This document shows positions 60,042-64,000 of a DNA stretch of 64,000 nt, in pieces. Position numbers and translations under genes: made by a program. Numbering within the stretch: position 1 is the first letter of the stretch; each line of letters starts with the position of its first letter. Location: NCBI GenBank assembly GCA_046290435.1, contig JBKAGO010000046.1, forward strand, positions 21,514 through 85,513, written 5' to 3'. This DNA is from CAVQUE01 sp046290435 (GTDB taxonomy: Bacteria > Actinomycetota > Acidimicrobiia > Acidimicrobiales > UBA8592). The notes under the pieces are model-generated. The model did not search any database. It worked only from the letters and a program-made list of their open reading frames with translations, and was not told the origin of the DNA.

Positions 60042-61316
60042 GTGGCCGGACCCGTCCCACTGTCGCTGCTACCCGACCACGCCGGCGTCGACGACGACGG
60101 CATGTTGACCATCGGCGGGGTACGCGTCGACGACCTCGTCGCAGCCCACGGCAGCCCGCTGTTCGTCTACGACGAAGAGCACCTTCGGGCCCGATGCCGA
60201 GAAGCGGTCGAGGCCTTCGGCGACGGCGTCGCGTACGCCACCAAGGCGTTCCTGTGCCGGGCGATGGCGCGCCTCGCCTACGAAGAAGGCATGCACCTCG
60301 ACGTCGCCACGGGTGGCGAACTCGCAGTCGCGCTCGCCGCCGGCGTGCCGGGATCGCACCTGGTGCTGCACGGCAACAACAAGTCTGTAGGGGAGCTGGC
60401 CGCCGCGCTCGATGCGGGCGTGGCCCGCATCGTCGTCGACAGCTTCGACGAGATCGACCGCATCGAGGCCATCCACGCAGAGACCGGGCAGGTGGCGACC
60501 GCGCTGCTGCGGGTGACGCCCGGCGTCGAGGCCCACACCCACGAGTTCATCGCCACCGGCCAGGACGACTCGAAGTTCGGTTTCACCGTGTCGACCGGTG
60601 TCGCAGCGGCGGCGGTGGAACGAGCGACGGCGTCGCCGGCCATCGAACTGGTGGGCATCCACGCCCACATCGGCTCGCAGGTGTTCCGTCTCGACTCGTT
60701 CCGGCGGGCCATCGAGGTGCTGGCCGAGTTCTCCAATCCGCTCGGGTTGCCCGAGCTGTCCGTCGGCGGGGGACTGGGCGTCGCCTACGTCGAGGGCGAG
60801 GAGACGCTGCCGATCCCGGCCTGGGGCAAGATCGTGCGCGAAGCGTGCGACGCCGCAGGGATCACGGCTCGGGTGACCGCCGAACCGGGACGAACCATCG
60901 CGGCGGCTGCTGCGGTGACCGTCTACACGGTGGGCACCGTCAAGGAACTCGAGGGCATCCGCACATACGTGTCGGTCGACGGTGGGATGAGCGACAACCC
61001 GCGGCCGGTGCTCTACGGCAGCGGCTACGAGACGTTCCTGCCCCGGGCCGTGCGGGCCGAGCGCCCGCGCCCGGTGCGGGTGGTCGGCAAGCACTGCGAG
61101 TCCGGCGACGTGTTGGTGCGCGAAGCGTGGGTGCCCGAGGACCTGGCGGTGGGGGATTTGCTGGCCACGCCGGTGACCGGGGCCTACGGCCACTCGATGG
61201 GCAGCAACTACAACATGGTGCTGCGCCCGGCGGTGGTGTTCGTGCGAGACGGCGAGGCCCGTGTGGTGGTGCGACGCCAGACCATCGAGGATGTCCTGGC
61301 AACCGACTGCGGCTGA
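60042..61316 (+). CDS. lysA: Diaminopimelate decarboxylase
   Basis: A 424-residue PLP enzyme, fold type III: YATKAFLCRAM with the PLP-binding Lys, LHGNNKS, GIHAHIGSQV, SVGGGLGVAYVEGE, EPGRTI, VGKHCESGD (active-site Cys of the partner subunit) and GAYGHSMGSNYN. It makes lysine from meso-diaminopimelate. GTG start 10 bases after argS. The homoserine dehydrogenase gene that often follows is absent; repeats begin instead. Confidence 0.95.
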   Translation: MAGPVPLSLLPDHAGVDDDGMLTIGGVRVDDLVAAHGSPLFVYDEEHLRARCREAVEAFGDGVAYATKAFLCRAMARLAYEEGMHLDVATGGELAVALAAGVPGSHLVLHGNNKSVGELAAALDAGVARIVVDSFDEIDRIEAIHAETGQVATALLRVTPGVEAHTHEFIATGQDDSKFGFTVSTGVAAAAVERATASPAIELVGIHAHIGSQVFRLDSFRRAIEVLAEFSNPLGLPELSVGGGLGVAYVEGEETLPIPAWGKIVREACDAAGITARVTAEPGRTIAAAAAVTVYTVGTVKELEGIRTYVSVDGGMSDNPRPVLYGSGYETFLPRAVRAERPRPVRVVGKHCESGDVLVREAWVPEDLAVGDLLATPVTGAYGHSMGSNYNMVLRPAVVFVRDGEARVVVRRQTIEDVLATDCG

Positions 61317-61431
61317 CCGCAGCGGTTCGGGCGCAGCGGGGCGCGGCGGCTCTGGCGCAGCGGGTCGAGCTGGTTCGGAACAGCCCGGTCGAGGCGGGCG
61401 AGGCGGTCGGTCCGCGACCCGAGGGGTCAAC

Positions 61432-61601
61432 GGCTCCGGCGCCGAGATCTGTTGTTCTGGCGACGGTTTTCGGCGCCAGTCCGGCTGACGGGTGGTTCTG
61501 GCGCCGAAACGTGTTGTTCTGGCGACGGTTTTCGGCGCCGGTTCGGGTGGCCAGTGGTTCTGGCGCCGAAACGTGTTGTTCTGGCGACGGTTTTCGGCGC
61601 C
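61432..61601 (+). repeat. Three palindromic repeats at a 62-bp period
   Basis: 46-bp units at 61432-61477, 61494-61539 and 61556-61601, starts exactly 62 bp apart, units 2 and 3 identical. Each contains GGCGCCGAAAC...GTTTTCGGCGCC, which folds into a strong hairpin. A fourth unit is at 62722-62767. The rest of 61317-61761 shows no gene. Confidence 0.85.
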
Positions 61602-61761
61602 GGAAGCGATGGCGGTGCGGATACCGGTCGATGGGCGTACGCTCGACATCGCCCGGCGCCAGCGTCGTCGTCGGGGCATTCGACGTCATGTGCGTCGCCT
61701 CCTCCACGCTCGGTTCTCCGACGTGACTTCCCCCTCGCATCCAGCATCACCGGGGAGTCCC

Positions 61762-62697
61762 ATGTCCGAGATCCTGCGAGCTCGTCTCGCCGCCCTCGCG
61801 TCACGCCAGCACGGCGTGATCGCATCCTTCCAGTGCCGATCGATGGCCTCGCCGGCGGCCGTCCGCCACGAACTCGAGTCGGCGCGCTGGAACCCCATCT
61901 GTGGCCATGTCCGCATCGTGGCCGGCGCGCCGCTGACGCCACGGGCGCTCGCCATGGCACGACTGTTGCGCTCGGGGCCGGGCGGCACCGTCAGCCACAT
62001 CTCGGCCCTGGCGTTGTGGGACGTGATCGACCACGGCCTCGACCCGCTCCACGTCACCCGTATCCGCCACACCAACTCCACCCGACCGCGGACCGACGGC
62101 GTCGTGCCCCACGAGACCCGTCGGATGCCACCGACGCACGTCACGATGCACGACGGGTTCGCCGTGGTCACGCCCGCACGTGCGCTGGCCGACGCGGCGG
62201 CGTCCACGCCGGGCCCCCGGCTGGAGCGATGGCTCGATGCCGCGTGGTCGATGCGGCTGGTGACGATGGCCGATCTCCACGACGTCATCGTCGACCTGCA
62301 CCGCCCGGGACGGCGGGGCATCGGGGTGCTGAAGAGCCTGGTGGATCGGCGGGGGAGCGACTACGTGGCCCCTGCGTCGGGTCTCGAGAGCCGCCTCGAC
62401 GCGGTGCTGCGCAAGGCCGGGATGGGGCCGGTGCGACGCCAGACGAACCTGGGCGGCCGTGACTGGGCCGGACGCGTGGACTTCCTGGTGGTCGGCACGC
62501 CGGTGGTGGTCGAGGTCCAGAGCGACCGGTACCACGCGTCGTTGACCGCTCGGGTCGACGACAGGGCCAGGATCGATGCGCTGGTAGCGGGTGGGTTCTG
62601 GGTGGTCGAGGTCTGGGAGAGCGACGTCTGGCACCACCCCGAGCGCGTCGTCGAAGCGGTCCGCGCCGTCGTTCGCACCGCGCAACGCGCCGCCTGA
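61762..62697 (+). CDS. AbiEi-type winged-helix protein with DUF559/VSR-like nuclease domain
   Basis: A 311-residue protein. The N-terminus (residues 5-90: ALASRQHGVIASFQCRSM...GGTVSHISALALWDVI) is like the AbiEi antitoxin winged helix, and THVTMHDGFAVVTPARALADAAAS is the usual linker. The C-terminal domain (RVDFLVVGTPVVVEVQSDRYHASL, then FWVVEVWESDVWHHPERVV) is a DUF559/VSR-like nuclease with D and E-x-Q as the active-site pattern. Common in actinobacteria, often several per genome, with no proven function. It is bracketed by palindromic repeats. Confidence 0.75.
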   Translation: MSEILRARLAALASRQHGVIASFQCRSMASPAAVRHELESARWNPICGHVRIVAGAPLTPRALAMARLLRSGPGGTVSHISALALWDVIDHGLDPLHVTRIRHTNSTRPRTDGVVPHETRRMPPTHVTMHDGFAVVTPARALADAAASTPGPRLERWLDAAWSMRLVTMADLHDVIVDLHRPGRRGIGVLKSLVDRRGSDYVAPASGLESRLDAVLRKAGMGPVRRQTNLGGRDWAGRVDFLVVGTPVVVEVQSDRYHASLTARVDDRARIDALVAGGFWVVEVWESDVWHHPERVVEAVRAVVRTAQRAA

Positions 62698-62721
62698 CGG
62701 GCTGCCGTCGGACAGACCAAC

Positions 62722-62767
62722 GGTTCTGGCGCCGAGAACTGCTGCTCTGGTGGCGGTTTTCGGCGCC
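62722..62767 (+). repeat. Fourth copy of the palindromic repeat
   Basis: Same 46-bp plan as the units at 61432-61601, with GGTTCGGGTGGCC following as after unit 2. It lies just after the AbiEi/DUF559 gene. From 62768 to 63065 no further gene is seen. Confidence 0.8.
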
Positions 62768-63065
62768 GGTTCGGGTGGCCCGCTCCGCCGACGGCTCGCG
62801 GGCGGGCGCTCGGGGGTACATCGGCTGGGAGGCTGCTAGACACGGGCGCCATGGAGAACCACCCGCAGCCGCGCCGCGTCAACCACCGGGACAGCCGCCG
62901 ATGCTGTCACGGCATCCGGCCTCATGGCATCCGGCCTCAGGGCGCCCCTTCTCGCGGTAGTCGGCCCTGCGACGTTCGCCGCTGCGGCGTCGATGCCGGG
63001 CCTCGCGATGTTCATCGATGTGGCACCGACGCCCGGCTCCGTTCCTACGACGAACGAGGTGCGTC

Positions 63066-63854
63066 TTGAACCCGCTGAAGGCGTTGTGGGCCGCCGGCGA
63101 ACCCGCTCTCGGGGGGTGGGCTGCGCTCGGCAGCCCGCTGGCCGCCGAGATGCTGGCCCGCGCCGGGTTCGACTACGTCTGCATCGACAACCAGCACGGC
63201 GTCAACGACTACCTCGGCACCGTCGGGCTGCTCCAGGCCATCGATTGTGGCGACTCCACCCCGCTGGTCCGGGTGCCGTGGAACGAGCCGGGCATCATCG
63301 GCAAGATGCTCGACGCCGGCGCGGACGGCGTCATCATCCCGATGGTCAACAGCGTCGCGGAGGCCGAGGCCGCCGTTGCCGCCTGCCGCTACGCCCCCGC
63401 CGGCGCTCGCAGCTACGGTCCTGTCCGCGCGTCGCTGCGCGACCCCGACTACTACGTCACTGCCAACGACCACGTCGCCTGCATCCCGATGATCGAGACC
63501 GTCGCGGCGCTCGCCGCCCTCGACGACATCCTCGCCGTACCCGGGATCGACGCCGTGTACGTCGGCCCGGCCGACCTTTCGGTCAGCCTCGGGCTGCCGC
63601 CGGGCAACAACGACGATGCCCCTGCCTTCGTCGACGCCCTCGAGACGATCGTCGCTGCCTGCGAGCGTCACGGCGTCGTGCCGGGCATCCACGCGACCAC
63701 CGCGCTGACCGAACGTCGACTCGAGATGGGCTTTCGCATGGTCACGGTCACCGCGGACAACGTCGCCATGCGCGACGGGCTCCAGGCCGCAACGGCGGTC
63801 GGCAGGAACGGCCGCACCGCCGGTCGCAGCGGCGACGGCGGTTCCATGTACTGA
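63066..63854 (+). CDS. HpcH/HpaI-family aldolase
   Basis: A 262-residue (alpha/beta)8 class II aldolase: LGGWAALGSPLAAEMLARAGFDYVCIDNQHG, DSTPLVRVPWNEPGIIGKMLDAGADGVIIPMVNS, MIETVAAL (metal-binding Glu) and YVGPADLSVSLGLPP (Asp). Such enzymes split 2-oxo-3-hydroxy acids such as 4-hydroxy-2-oxoheptanedioate into pyruvate (or analogues) and an aldehyde. The start is TTG 63066 after GAGG; no ATG or GTG fits. It is far from the catabolic operon. Confidence 0.8.
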   Translation: MNPLKALWAAGEPALGGWAALGSPLAAEMLARAGFDYVCIDNQHGVNDYLGTVGLLQAIDCGDSTPLVRVPWNEPGIIGKMLDAGADGVIIPMVNSVAEAEAAVAACRYAPAGARSYGPVRASLRDPDYYVTANDHVACIPMIETVAALAALDDILAVPGIDAVYVGPADLSVSLGLPPGNNDDAPAFVDALETIVAACERHGVVPGIHATTALTERRLEMGFRMVTVTADNVAMRDGLQAATAVGRNGRTAGRSGDGGSMY

Positions 63855-63941
63855 CGCTCCGGGACATCCAGCCTGCCGTCTGCCGTCTGCCTTGCAATGC
63901 CGGTGTGTCGGGCCGGACTGCTGGGGATGCTCCTATGTTTG

Positions 63942-64000
63942 TCAAGGGGTTGTGTCGAGGTTTTCGAGGATTCGGTAGAGGCGGCGGGCGATGTGGCGTT
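63942..64000 (-). mobile_element. C-terminal end of a probable IS110-type transposase (cut by window end)
   Basis: The minus strand encodes RHIARRLYRILENLDTTP then TGA, and the DNA after the stop reads TGACAAACATAGGAGC, close to what follows transposase genes of IS110 elements in actinobacteria. Only 19 codons are in the window, so the family is a tentative call. Confidence 0.45.

Overview
The window is high-GC DNA from an actinobacterium. Evidence: many GTG starts, several promoters placed so that the transcript would begin at or near the start codon (leaderless mRNA), DUF222/HNH and DUF2786 genes, a TraA-type MobF relaxase, an argS-lysA pair and many four-base (ATGA/GTGA) gene overlaps. The overall style fits Acidimicrobiia-like environmental actinobacteria; that placement is inference, because no rRNA or other phylogenetic marker was examined.

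Layout. 0.1-8.8 kb: small enzymes (split-barrel flavin family, monooxygenase, aldo-keto reductase with a divergent MerR regulator), a DUF222/HNH nuclease, a HipBA toxin-antitoxin pair, DUF2786, DUF2461 and STAS proteins. The HNH and DUF2786 genes share a promoter element resembling the actinobacterial DNA-damage (PafBC/RecA-NDp) promoter. 9.0-22.6 kb: an IclR-controlled aromatic catabolism regulon. Two copies of a 17-bp palindrome mark it. The forward operon of 11 tightly packed genes holds two extradiol dioxygenases, a histidine phosphatase, a two-gene PEP-synthase/phenylphosphate-synthase-like kinase, a Rieske oxygenase and the lower meta-cleavage enzymes to pyruvate and acetyl-CoA. This is the most interesting block: it suggests aerobic aromatic degradation through a phosphorylated phenol, with a Rieske oxygenase where the known cresol route uses a P450.

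22.7-31.1 kb: a CDF-type transporter, a hemerythrin protein, ParDE, a Ca/Na antiporter behind a probable manganese (yybP-ykoY) riboswitch and a coupled 25-residue leader ORF, rifampin ADP-ribosyltransferase, a MazEF-like pair, an HTH_42 and an AlkD-like DNA repair gene, and an HTH/PIN toxin-antitoxin pair. 31.2-35.8 kb: two lipoproteins among decayed copies of DUF4143 ATPase genes.

36.13-53.28 kb: an integrated mobilizable element in a tRNA-Arg(CCG) gene, bounded by 46-bp direct repeats of the tRNA 3' half. It carries a tyrosine integrase, a toxin-antitoxin-like pair, an excisionase-like gene, GGTAGGTG iterons, a MobF relaxase and a very large RHS polymorphic toxin with a coupled lipoprotein immunity candidate. 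The RHS reading frame is broken once by an in-frame TAA, and element debris lies at its right end. No FtsK/TraB translocase or replication initiator was seen.

53.3-64 kb: core chromosome resumes with Maf, tRNA-dihydrouridine synthase, an MMPL exporter, argS and lysA. Then come 62-bp palindromic tandem repeats flanking an AbiEi/DUF559-type gene, an HpcH/HpaI aldolase and the cut-off end of a probable IS110-type transposase.
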